Assembly: GCA_050246735.1 (NCBI GenBank)
Contig: JBFWVM010000007.1
Coordinates: 124,001 to 188,000 of the forward strand
Source: Taklimakanibacter sp050246735
GTDB taxonomy: Bacteria; Pseudomonadota; Alphaproteobacteria; Rhizobiales; Aestuariivirgaceae
Direction: 5' to 3'
Length of the DNA: 64,000 nucleotides
The number at the start of each line of letters is the position of its first letter. The stretch's first letter is position 1. The notes beneath the pieces are model-generated. The model ran no database searches, was not told where the DNA came from, and saw nothing but the letters and a program-made list of their open reading frames with translations. Shown piece by piece: positions 8,695 through 16,549 of this stretch. The translations under genes and the position numbers were made by a program.

Positions 8695-9452
8695 CCGGCG
8701 CTCGCCTCTGGCAGCCGGTCCGGGACGAGCTCGCCCGCTGGCGCGATCTGGGGCTTCCCGCCGAGCTCTGGCTGCGCGACGACGACGCCGTCGAGCCCAC
8801 GCCGGCACTCGACCGGCTGATTGCGCTGACCGCGGAATTCGCGGTCCCCGTCGCGCTGGCGATCGTGCCGGCGCGCTCGGGCCCGGCGCTCGCCGGCCGC
8901 CTCGCCGGTGAACGCCACGTCCATCCCCTCATTCACGGCTGGTCGCATGCCAATCACGCCCCGCCTTCCGAAAAAAAGCAGGAGCTCGGTCCGCATCGGT
9001 CGCGAGCGGTGATCCTGGAAGACCTCGCCGCCGCGCTTGCCCGCCTCTCCACGCTTTACGGCGGGCGCCTCGTGCCCATGCTGGTGCCGCCCTGGAACCG
9101 CATCGCTCCCGCGCTGGTGGACGAGCTGCCGTCATTGGGATTCCGCGGGCTCTCGGCCTTCGGCGACGGGCTGCGGTCCCGGCCGGGGCTTGTCGTGGCG
9201 AATGCCCATATCGACATCGTCGACTCGCATGCCGGCAATGCCTGCCGCGATCATGCCTGGCTGGTCGCCGCCCTGGCCCGGGAACTGGCCGGGGCGCGCA
9301 GCGCCGGCGGAAGGCCCGTCGGCATATTGAGCCACCACCTCGTGAGCGACGACGCGGCCTTCGGGTTCCTGCGCGACCTGTTCACGGCGGCAGCACTGGC
9401 GCGCGTGAGCTGGCGCGCGCCGCGCGAACTGCTTGAAGCCATCGCCTTTTAG
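8691..9452 (+). CDS. Polysaccharide deacetylase-like (NodB-fold) protein
   Basis: 253 residues, no signal peptide. Motifs consistent with the NodB/CE4-like fold are ELWLRDDDAVEPT (about residues 22-34, metal Asp), HPLIHGWSHANHAP (about 79-92, two His) and MLVPPWNRIAP (about 124-134). The family removes N-acetyl groups from glycans, but many members of this cytoplasmic subgroup are uncharacterised. Coupled to the GT4 gene by a 4-base overlap, which suggests work on the same glycan. It ends 12 bases from the convergent MBL gene, with a palindrome between them. Confidence 0.75.
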   Translation: MTGARLWQPVRDELARWRDLGLPAELWLRDDDAVEPTPALDRLIALTAEFAVPVALAIVPARSGPALAGRLAGERHVHPLIHGWSHANHAPPSEKKQELGPHRSRAVILEDLAAALARLSTLYGGRLVPMLVPPWNRIAPALVDELPSLGFRGLSAFGDGLRSRPGLVVANAHIDIVDSHAGNACRDHAWLVAALARELAGARSAGGRPVGILSHHLVSDDAAFGFLRDLFTAAALARVSWRAPRELLEAIAF

Positions 9453-9455
9453 GGA

Positions 9456-9469
9456 TCTGAGCGCTCAGA
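9456..9469. terminator. Short palindrome between convergent genes
   Basis: TCTGAGCGCTCAGA is a perfect 14-base palindrome placed between the TAG ending the deacetylase-like gene (9450-9452) and the stop of the MBL gene (9465-9467), which it overlaps. It could form a short hairpin in either transcript. There is no strong T-run, so a terminator role is only suggested by position. Confidence 0.3.
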
Positions 9470-10295
9470 GCTCGACCACTTGTCCCTGGCGCGCCACGAA
9501 GGCGCCCGGAAACTCGGCCTTCGCGTCGTCTGCGATCCGGTCGAGCTCGTCGTCCTTGCGCAGAGGCGAGTGATGGAAGATGGCGAGCTTCCTCGCCTTG
9601 GCGGCGCGGCACAGCCGCACCCCTTCTTCCCAGCTCGAATGCCCGAAGCCGCGATAGCGCTGCATTTCGCTCTCGCAGAAGGCCGCGTCATAGATGACGA
9701 GGTCGGCGTGATCGATGAGCTTGAGCACGGTCTGGTCGAGCTTGCCCGGCACATGTTCGGTGTCGGTGATGTAGCAGGCGCATTTGCCCCGGAATTCGAC
9801 GCGGTAGCCGACCGCGCCATTGGGATGGTTGAGGCTGCCGGTCTCGATGACGATCCCGTCATGGGGCCGCAACACGTCGCCGGGCGTGAAATCCCGGTAA
9901 TCGACGTCCGCTATGAAGATTTCCGGAGCGATCGGGAAATACGGCGCCTTCATGATGCCGGCGATCATGTCGTGCGTCGTCATGACGCCGGCGAGATGTC
10001 CCGACCAGATGCGCGCCTTCATGCTGGCGCGATAGAGCGGCATGAAGAAGGGGATGCCGAAGATATGGTCCCAATGGCAATGCGAGAAGAACATGTCGAG
10101 GCGGTTCAGGCCCTCCTCCTCGATCTCGAGCCCGGCGCGCTTGAGGCCCGAGCCCGCGTCGAACATAAGGAGATGCTCGCCGCAGCGCATGGCGACGCAG
10201 GAGGAATCGCCGCCATAGCGGGAAAAGCCGGGTCCCGAGACCGGGATGCTGCCCCGCGCACCCCAGAACTTCACCGTGAATTCATGCTTCGCCAT
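9465..10295 (-). CDS. MBL-fold metal-dependent hydrolase, possible phosphodiesterase
   Basis: 276 residues with metallo-beta-lactamase motifs: FWGARGSIPVSG near residue 9, metal site SHCHWDHIFGIPFF near 71, a later DTEHVPG, and FHHSPLRKDD near the C terminus. The HxHxDH signature is seen as HCHWDH. The RGSIPV opening and this motif set occur in phosphodiesterase/PhnP-like MBL proteins. ATG at 10295 overlaps the cyclase TGA by four bases; a start 30 bases upstream is open but would lie inside the cyclase. Because it is coupled to an adenylate cyclase, cyclic nucleotide hydrolysis is an attractive but unproven role. Confidence 0.82.
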   Translation of the reverse strand: MAKHEFTVKFWGARGSIPVSGPGFSRYGGDSSCVAMRCGEHLLMFDAGSGLKRAGLEIEEEGLNRLDMFFSHCHWDHIFGIPFFMPLYRASMKARIWSGHLAGVMTTHDMIAGIMKAPYFPIAPEIFIADVDYRDFTPGDVLRPHDGIVIETGSLNHPNGAVGYRVEFRGKCACYITDTEHVPGKLDQTVLKLIDHADLVIYDAAFCESEMQRYRGFGHSSWEEGVRLCRAAKARKLAIFHHSPLRKDDELDRIADDAKAEFPGAFVARQGQVVEL

Positions 10296-12034
10296 CAATG
10301 ACTTGAACCCTCGCTCGGCGTCCATGGTAGCAGGTCTTGCGCGCTATGCGACTCCAAAGCTGGCAGCTCGGTCGCCCGCTTCGCCAGGACGACCTCGATG
10401 GGCTGGGCCCGGCCCCTGATGTCGATGCTCTGTATCGCGATGGTCGTGGTGTCGGCGCCGGCCCTGTCGAGGACCGCCTTGGAAACGATGGCCTGCATGT
10501 TGAGGTCCTTGCAGGCGCCTTCGAGCCGGCTCGCGGTATTGACCGTGTCGCCGAGCGCGGTCACGGCGCCGGCGGCGCTCGATTTCCCCGCTGCCCCGAT
10601 GCGCCCGAGAATGGCGGAGCCGGAATGGAGTCCGATGCCCATTTCCAGTCTGCCGCGCAGCTCCTCATGCAGGCTCTGATTGAGGGCGTCGAGCACGCCG
10701 CCCATTGCGCGGGTCGCCTTCAGCGCCTCGATGGCGCCGGTCTGCGCCGCCTTGTCCATGCCGAAGATCGCCATGATGCCGTCGCCCATGAATTTGTCGA
10801 CATAGCCGCCGGTGTCGGTGATGACCTCGCTCATGCGGCCGAGATACTGGTTGAGCAGGAAGACCACGTCATAGGACAGGCGCTGCTCCGACAGCCTGGT
10901 GAAGCCCCTGAGGTCGCAGAACATGACGGTGACCTCCTGCTCGACGCCCCAGAAATACTTGTCGGCGAGCCCGCCTATGGCATCGGCGGTCACCGCCGGC
11001 AGCAGGGTCGTCACGGTGATGTCGTGCAGGGGCCTGAACTGGCAGGCGAGCCGGACATTGGCGGGCGCCCCCACCCGCTGCAGGACACGCCGTTCATTGG
11101 CGCCGGAAGGGGGCTGGTCGACCGGCCCCTCGGTGACGCGCACCCGGCAGGTGGAGCAGCGCGCCCGCCCGCCGCAGACCGATGCGTGCGGAATGTCGTG
11201 CAGCCGGCTGATCTCGAGCACCGAGAGTCCGCGCCGGGCCGAGACCTTCTGGCCGCCCGTATAGGTGATGGTGACGCGGCTGCGATAGTGGTCGAGCACG
11301 CCAAGGCCGATGCGCGCCGCCACGATCACGGCCAGGATGCCAAGATAGCCGTAGACTTCGTAGGCGATGGCGGCCTTCAGGAAATCCCATTGCTCGGGGG
11401 TCAGCGGGTTCTCGAAGTCCGTCTCATAGCGGATGGCGCGCGCCGCCGAGGTGAAGCCGGCGAAGCCGAGCGCCGGTACCAGGACCGCGAGGGCGACCCA
11501 TAGCCATTTCAGATCGCGGTACCAGCTCTTGAGCTGCAGCCAGTGATGCAGCCCGATGCAGCCATGCACCCAGACGAGGGCGATCAGCGCCGCCTGCGGC
11601 AAGGCCTCGCCCGGCCACATGATCCACAGCGCGTAGGAGTAGTCGTCGTCCACCCCGGCGGTCAGATGGGCGCCGCGCAGGGCCGTGGCGTGGCGCAGCA
11701 GCAGGACCGGGATCAGCAGGCCGAAGGCCAATTGCACCCATTCATGCGGCCTGATCCGCAAGCTGCGGCGGCTGATGAATATGGCGACGCCCAGCACGAA
11801 ATGCAGGAGAAACGAGGTGAGCAGGATCGCCGTGCCCGGCGCGCTGCGGGTGACGGCGATGCGCCACAGGCGCACCGCCTCCATGGCGTCGATCGACACC
11901 AGGCCGACCGCGTGATTGAGGAGATGGGTGAGCGCAAAGGCAAACAGGACGAGGCCGCTCCACAGCCTGAGCTGCCGCAAGCTCGTGCGGTGAAGGATCG
12001 GCGGGGAAGGCAAGGCGACATCGGGATGCGTCAT
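10295..12034 (-). CDS. Membrane/2Fe-2S/adenylate cyclase fusion (redox-linked class III cyclase)
   Basis: 579 residues. Residues about 22-250 form several hydrophobic helices rich in histidines (H37, H41, H78, H115, H157, H163, H164), resembling a cytochrome b/SdhC-like haem anchor. Residues about 253-345 form a plant-type ferredoxin domain with C287, C293, C296 and C331 as cluster ligands. The class III cyclase domain follows, with metal Asp in VMFCDLRGFTRL (D374) and KFMGDGIMAIFG (D418). The expected product is cAMP, made in response to redox or quinone state; Sinorhizobium CyaC is a described relative with a diheme-b anchor. It sits 25 bases after the cNMP-binding gene and overlaps the MBL gene. 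Confidence 0.88.
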   Translation of the reverse strand: MTHPDVALPSPPILHRTSLRQLRLWSGLVLFAFALTHLLNHAVGLVSIDAMEAVRLWRIAVTRSAPGTAILLTSFLLHFVLGVAIFISRRSLRIRPHEWVQLAFGLLIPVLLLRHATALRGAHLTAGVDDDYSYALWIMWPGEALPQAALIALVWVHGCIGLHHWLQLKSWYRDLKWLWVALAVLVPALGFAGFTSAARAIRYETDFENPLTPEQWDFLKAAIAYEVYGYLGILAVIVAARIGLGVLDHYRSRVTITYTGGQKVSARRGLSVLEISRLHDIPHASVCGGRARCSTCRVRVTEGPVDQPPSGANERRVLQRVGAPANVRLACQFRPLHDITVTTLLPAVTADAIGGLADKYFWGVEQEVTVMFCDLRGFTRLSEQRLSYDVVFLLNQYLGRMSEVITDTGGYVDKFMGDGIMAIFGMDKAAQTGAIEALKATRAMGGVLDALNQSLHEELRGRLEMGIGLHSGSAILGRIGAAGKSSAAGAVTALGDTVNTASRLEGACKDLNMQAIVSKAVLDRAGADTTTIAIQSIDIRGRAQPIEVVLAKRATELPALESHSAQDLLPWTPSEGSSH

Positions 12035-12059
12035 GTCGGCCTCGGGGACGCGCGAAAGC

Positions 12060-12530
12060 CTAGTTCGCTTTGCGTCTGAGATTGCTGCGCGCCTCGCTGA
12101 GCTCGGCCGTCGTATGGCTCAATCGGTCGGCGAGCACCCGCATGATCTCGACCGCCATCTCCGGAAACTCGGCCAGCAGTTTGAGAAAATGATCCTTGCG
12201 GATGCGCAATGTCTCGAGCGGCGCATTGGCTCTCACCGTCGCGGTGCGGGCCACGTCGCACAGTATCGCGATCTCGCCGACGATGGAATTGGGCTCGAGC
12301 GTCGCCACCTTGATCTCGCCGCTTTGCGAGTCGACCAGCACGTCGGCTGAGCCCGACAGCACGACATAGGCGGCATCGCCCGGGTCGCCCTGCTTGAACA
12401 GCACCTGCCCTTCATCGAAGCTGACCCGATCCGAGGTGAAGGCCAGAAGCTTGAGCTTGGCCGGAGCCACGCCGGCGAACAGCGGCACGCGCCGCAACAG
12501 CTCGACTTCATCCTTGAGCTGCATGCTCAA
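12060..12530 (-). CDS. Stand-alone cyclic nucleotide-binding domain protein
   Basis: 156 residues, almost entirely one cNMP-binding beta roll. The phosphate-binding cassette reads GEIAILCDVARTATVRA (about residues 85-101), with the conserved Glu and Arg that contact cyclic nucleotide. There is no DNA-binding helix-turn-helix, so it is not a CRP-type regulator; a C-terminal helical tail (about 125-156) could contact a partner. It lies 24 bases downstream of the ABC protein and 25 bases upstream of the cyclase in the same operon, so it probably reads the cAMP made by that cyclase. Confidence 0.88.
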   Translation of the reverse strand: MSMQLKDEVELLRRVPLFAGVAPAKLKLLAFTSDRVSFDEGQVLFKQGDPGDAAYVVLSGSADVLVDSQSGEIKVATLEPNSIVGEIAILCDVARTATVRANAPLETLRIRKDHFLKLLAEFPEMAVEIMRVLADRLSHTTAELSEARSNLRRKAN

Positions 12531-12554
12531 TACTCCTTCTTCAACCGTCCCATC

Positions 12555-15281
12555 TTACGACGCCAGGAGCCCTGCGAAAACGCCCTTTCGCTCCATGAGA
12601 TGATCATAGTTCCCGTCCTCCACGGCCGTTCCCCGATCGAGCACCACCACCCGATCGAACAGGCGAGCGAGGTTCGGATTGCTCAGCACCCAGACCACCG
12701 CCGGCTTGCGGCCGTCGCGCTCGGCCTCGCCGAGGACGGAGCGCACCAAGTGCTCCTGTGTGCGCTGCTCGACCGACGACATCGCCTTGTTGAGGATGAT
12801 GTAGTCGCCGCGCTTGAGCAGCGCCCGGGCGACATGCAGTTTCTGGCGCTGCACGGTGGTGAGGCGGCGGCCGCCGACGCCGACATTGTACTCGAGGCCG
12901 ATCCTCACCACGTCCTGGCTGAGACCGAGGTCGTCGAGCACCGAGCGCACGATGCCGCGGATGCGCTCGCCGGCGTCGGCATGGCGATGACCGATGCGGC
13001 CGAACAGCACATTGTCGAGGATGCTGGCGGATTTGTTGTAGTGCTCGGAATCGTAGAGCTCGATCGCGCCCTTGAGGCTGTCGGGCAGGTTGTCGTGAAA
13101 CGCCATCCGCGCCTCGACGATCCGGTCCATCATGTCCTGGTCGAGAAGGCCGAAGCGGTAGCGCGGCTCGACATAGGAGAAGGTGAGCCGCATGATCCGT
13201 TGCCGGTCGGCCTCCGTGACTTCGGCGAAGGGCCTGTCCTGGACGCGCTGCAGCAGCGCCTGGTAGTCCGGGATCTCGTCCGCCGTCATGAAGATGAGCT
13301 GCTGGAAGAACGGATGGTCGGGCGGCAGGTCGCGGAACAGCTCGACCGCGTTGCGGGCGATCTCGAGGCCCATCCGGTAGAGCGCCTCGTCGAGACTGGA
13401 TTGCGCCAGTATGGAGCGGAAATAGCCGTCGGACGCCAGATTGGCGTTGGAAAGCGCCGGCCCCACCGGAGTGCCGAACAGCAGGTTCTCGGCCACCGTC
13501 GCTTCCGTGTTGTAGAGGCCGAGGTCGAAGGAGACGACGAGGCCGGAAAGTCCTTCCTCGTCGAGCCTCGCTTGCAGCGCCTTGCGCGCCTCCACGATGT
13601 GCTCGGTGATCGCGGAATGCTGGTTTTCGACCGAGGCCCGCAACCCCAGATCGAACACGTCATCCGAGAAGGAAACGGCCTCGAGCACCTGCTCGATGGC
13701 GGCGAAGAGGTCCTCCGGCCCCGTGGCGCCGATGGCTTCGTAATCGACCCAGTCGCTGCGCACGTCGTGGTCGGGATTTCCGGCGCGCAGCGCTTCCGCT
13801 TTCTCCCATTCGCGCAGGCTCGCCGCGTCCCCTTCATAGGTCTGATGGCGGACCGGGAAATGCTTGAGCACATAGACCAGGTTGTCGAGGATGCTGCCCT
13901 GGAAGAGATAGGCGTCGCTCGAAGCGTAGGCGATGCGCCGTCCCGTCAGCGATTCCGGGATGTCGATGAGATCGGCGCCGTTGATGGCGATGCGGCCGCT
14001 GTCCGGCCAGATCAGGCGGGCGATCGCCTCGGCGAGCGCTTCGGTGCCGCCGCCCGCCGTGCCGATGATGGCGACCTTCTCGCCGGGCTTGATGTCGAGC
14101 GTCACGTTCTCGAGAAGCCGCGCGCCGCTGTCGTCGCTGGCCGAGAAATTCACCACCTGGATGGGCGTCGTGATCGATGGCGCTCTTTCCGGCGCCAGCT
14201 CCTGAAGCTTCGGATCGAGGATCTGCTCGACATGGAACTGCTCGTAGACCTGGCTGTATTTCACCTGAACGTCGACACGCTGCTGATCCCAATCGATCAG
14301 GTCCTTGATCGGGCTTGGCAGGTCCTTGTAGGCCGAGATCACCGCGACCAGCTGGCCGATGTCGAGCTCGCCCCGCAGCGCCAGATAGCCGCCGATGGCG
14401 TAGAACAGGAACGGCGTGAGCTGGGCCAGGAAGTTGTTGAGGAACTTGACGAAGAACTTCCACTGATAGAGGTCGTAGCGGATCTTGAAGATGCGTCCGA
14501 GCCGCGCGGCGATGTCGGCGCGCTCGTAGTTGGACGTGTCGTGGACATGGACCGAGGAGATGCCGTCGACGATCTCGCCGACGCGTCCGGCGAGCTGGCG
14601 GGCGGTCAGCTGGCGTTCCTTGCCGAGCCGGATCAGGCGGCGGCGCATCTTCGGGATGACGATCCCCTGGATGCCGATCATGAAGGCGGCGAGGATGCCG
14701 AGCCAGAGATTCTGCAGGATGATGAAGAACAGCGACGTCGCCGCCTGCAGGCCGAGGAATGCCGGCTGCACAAAAGCATCGCCGATGAAGCCACCCAGCG
14801 GCTCGACCTCGTCCTTCACCATGGTGGCGACTTCCGCCGACTTCAGGCGCTTGAATACGTTGGGCGGAAAGCGCAGCACCCGGTCGACGAGCTCGAAGCG
14901 CATGCGGCGCAGCATGCGCTCGCCGAGCCGGCCCTTGTAGGTGTTGATGTAGAGCTTGAAGAGACCGTTCACGATGACCAGGAACAGAAAGGCGGCCGAC
15001 AGCGCCATCAGCATGTCGAAGCGGTCGAGATCGAAGCCCTGGAACAGGACGACCGGCTCGCGCGTGCTGATCCAGTCGGGCAGGTCGACGGCGAGCCTGA
15101 GGAAAGTCTGGCGCGCGCCCGGCGTATTGAAGCCGTCCCCCTGGATCGGTCCGTTGACGATCTGCTTGGGCAGGTCGAGCGACATGAAATAGGTCGGCAT
15201 CGACAGAAGGATGATGAACAATATCCACAGCTGTTGCCGGCTCGTGTGACGCCAGATGTATTTGGCGAGATTCTTATCCAT
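12555..15281 (-). CDS. ABC exporter-like protein with degenerate, expanded ATPase domain
   Basis: 908 residues. An N-terminal exporter-type membrane domain (about residues 15-330, with helices at 18-35, 90-106, 185-210 and 280-300) is followed by an ABC domain with unusual features. Walker A is GTAGGGTEA (407-415), lacking the Lys and Ser/Thr. Walker B reads YIILNKAMSS (about 827-836), lacking both acidic residues. The signature region is GVGGRRLTTVQRQ and the H-loop position reads WVLSNPN. About 400 residues separate Walker A from the signature, with three Q-loop-like segments near 454-470, 586-604 and 742-762. Normal exporter half-transporters are about 600 residues. First gene of the cAMP cassette; substrate unknown. 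Confidence 0.85.
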   Translation of the reverse strand: MDKNLAKYIWRHTSRQQLWILFIILLSMPTYFMSLDLPKQIVNGPIQGDGFNTPGARQTFLRLAVDLPDWISTREPVVLFQGFDLDRFDMLMALSAAFLFLVIVNGLFKLYINTYKGRLGERMLRRMRFELVDRVLRFPPNVFKRLKSAEVATMVKDEVEPLGGFIGDAFVQPAFLGLQAATSLFFIILQNLWLGILAAFMIGIQGIVIPKMRRRLIRLGKERQLTARQLAGRVGEIVDGISSVHVHDTSNYERADIAARLGRIFKIRYDLYQWKFFVKFLNNFLAQLTPFLFYAIGGYLALRGELDIGQLVAVISAYKDLPSPIKDLIDWDQQRVDVQVKYSQVYEQFHVEQILDPKLQELAPERAPSITTPIQVVNFSASDDSGARLLENVTLDIKPGEKVAIIGTAGGGTEALAEAIARLIWPDSGRIAINGADLIDIPESLTGRRIAYASSDAYLFQGSILDNLVYVLKHFPVRHQTYEGDAASLREWEKAEALRAGNPDHDVRSDWVDYEAIGATGPEDLFAAIEQVLEAVSFSDDVFDLGLRASVENQHSAITEHIVEARKALQARLDEEGLSGLVVSFDLGLYNTEATVAENLLFGTPVGPALSNANLASDGYFRSILAQSSLDEALYRMGLEIARNAVELFRDLPPDHPFFQQLIFMTADEIPDYQALLQRVQDRPFAEVTEADRQRIMRLTFSYVEPRYRFGLLDQDMMDRIVEARMAFHDNLPDSLKGAIELYDSEHYNKSASILDNVLFGRIGHRHADAGERIRGIVRSVLDDLGLSQDVVRIGLEYNVGVGGRRLTTVQRQKLHVARALLKRGDYIILNKAMSSVEQRTQEHLVRSVLGEAERDGRKPAVVWVLSNPNLARLFDRVVVLDRGTAVEDGNYDHLMERKGVFAGLLAS

Positions 15282-15400
15282 GCGGGCCTGGACGCGCGCT
15301 GGACGGGAACAGTCGGGCGGGAGAGGAGAGAGTGTTCATGACGGCTGTTTCAGCATACAAAATCGTCCGTTTTCCCGCTACTGGCAATAAACCATGTGGA

Positions 15401-16549
15401 TCAATGCTCAAGGCCTCCCGCCGGAGCCTCTCGGGAGGCCAGCCGCGCGCCCAGCAGGCGTGCGGTCTGGGCGGCGCCGTCGAGATCGATCCGATGGGAA
15501 GCCGGATCGGGCGCCGCCTTCATCGCCTGGGCGAGGCCTTCCGGGTCAAGCCCGTCCTCCCTCACCATGACCGCGAGCCCGAGGCTGGCGAGCCGCTCCG
15601 CCCTTTTGCTTTGCTCCGTCTCGCCTCCCTCGGCAAAGGGAACGAGGACGGCGCGGCAGCGCGCCCGCAACAGATCGCACACCGTATTATAGCCGGCTTG
15701 CGAGACCGAAAGCGCGGCCTTCGCCAGAAGGCCGGGAAAGTCCGGGCGGAAGGTCTCGAGCCGTACGCCGTCGGGCAGCCGCCCGGCCAGCGCCGACCGC
15801 TCCGCCTGGGGGAAATTGGGGCCGGTGATGATGCACCAGCGCGGCCATCGCGTCATGAGGCCGGGCGCGGCCGCGGCTGCGGCCTCGATGAGCTTGCGGC
15901 CGGCGACACCGCCCCCGGCCGAGACCACGACGTCGAAGCGCTCCGGCGTGCCCTGGGGCTCGCCCGCCACCAGTCCGGTATAGGCGATGCGCTCCGCCAT
16001 CCGCCGGGCAAGCGGAAAGGTTTCCTCGAGGCGCGCGAAGCCGGGATCGCCATGGACGAGGACGATGTCGAAGAACCGCTCGACAAGTTCGAGCGTCTCT
16101 TCGGCCCGGCCCGGCTTGCGGCTGTCCTGCAGGATGTCGCGCACCGAGCTGGCGATGATCGGCGGGTGCCGTTGCGCTCTCGCCCGCTCCAGCAGGGGAA
16201 CGAGCTCGAAGCGCATTTGCCGGCGGCCGAAGGGGAACGCCTCGACGACGAGGACATCCGGCCGAACCGCCTCGAACACGCAGAGAAGGCGCTCGCGGCG
16301 AAGCGCCCTGAACGTGTCGCTCAGCGGACGGTCTTCGGCATCGACGAGCTCGGAGAAGGAGGCGTCGCGCGACCGGATCGGCGGCAGCTGGACGAGCCTG
16401 ACCGCCGCTGCGGGGAAGCCCGCGACCGGCGCGCCGCCGCTCGCCAGCGTGACATCGGCCCCTGCCTCGGCAAGGGCCGCGGCGATGCGGCTGACCCGCG
16501 CCAGATGGCCGATGCCGAGAAGGTGCTGGACATAGATGAGCGCTTTCAC
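15401..16549 (-). CDS. Predicted glycosyltransferase, MurG/COG4671-like
   Basis: 382 residues of GT-B type. The N terminus KALIYVQHLLGIGHLARVS has the GxGH loop of this group, and the C-terminal half contains SVSQAGYNTVCDLLRAR and VPFAEGGETEQSKRA, the donor-binding region of GT28-like enzymes. GTG start at 16549 overlaps the upstream GT4 stop (GTGA). It is similar in plan to the product of 17799-19010, so the two may be duplicates with different acceptors. The target is probably a cell-surface glycan or glycolipid. It ends 119 bases upstream of the ABC exporter gene. Confidence 0.8.
   Translation of the reverse strand: MKALIYVQHLLGIGHLARVSRIAAALAEAGADVTLASGGAPVAGFPAAAVRLVQLPPIRSRDASFSELVDAEDRPLSDTFRALRRERLLCVFEAVRPDVLVVEAFPFGRRQMRFELVPLLERARAQRHPPIIASSVRDILQDSRKPGRAEETLELVERFFDIVLVHGDPGFARLEETFPLARRMAERIAYTGLVAGEPQGTPERFDVVVSAGGGVAGRKLIEAAAAAAPGLMTRWPRWCIITGPNFPQAERSALAGRLPDGVRLETFRPDFPGLLAKAALSVSQAGYNTVCDLLRARCRAVLVPFAEGGETEQSKRAERLASLGLAVMVREDGLDPEGLAQAMKAAPDPASHRIDLDGAAQTARLLGARLASREAPAGGLEH

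Noticed and set aside
12600..15341. A 913-codon open frame on the plus strand opposite the ABC exporter gene
   Set aside because: It is the complementary reading of a high-GC gene, its residues (long runs of Arg, Glu, Asp, His) do not form a recognisable fold, and the minus-strand frame has clear ABC and membrane domains.
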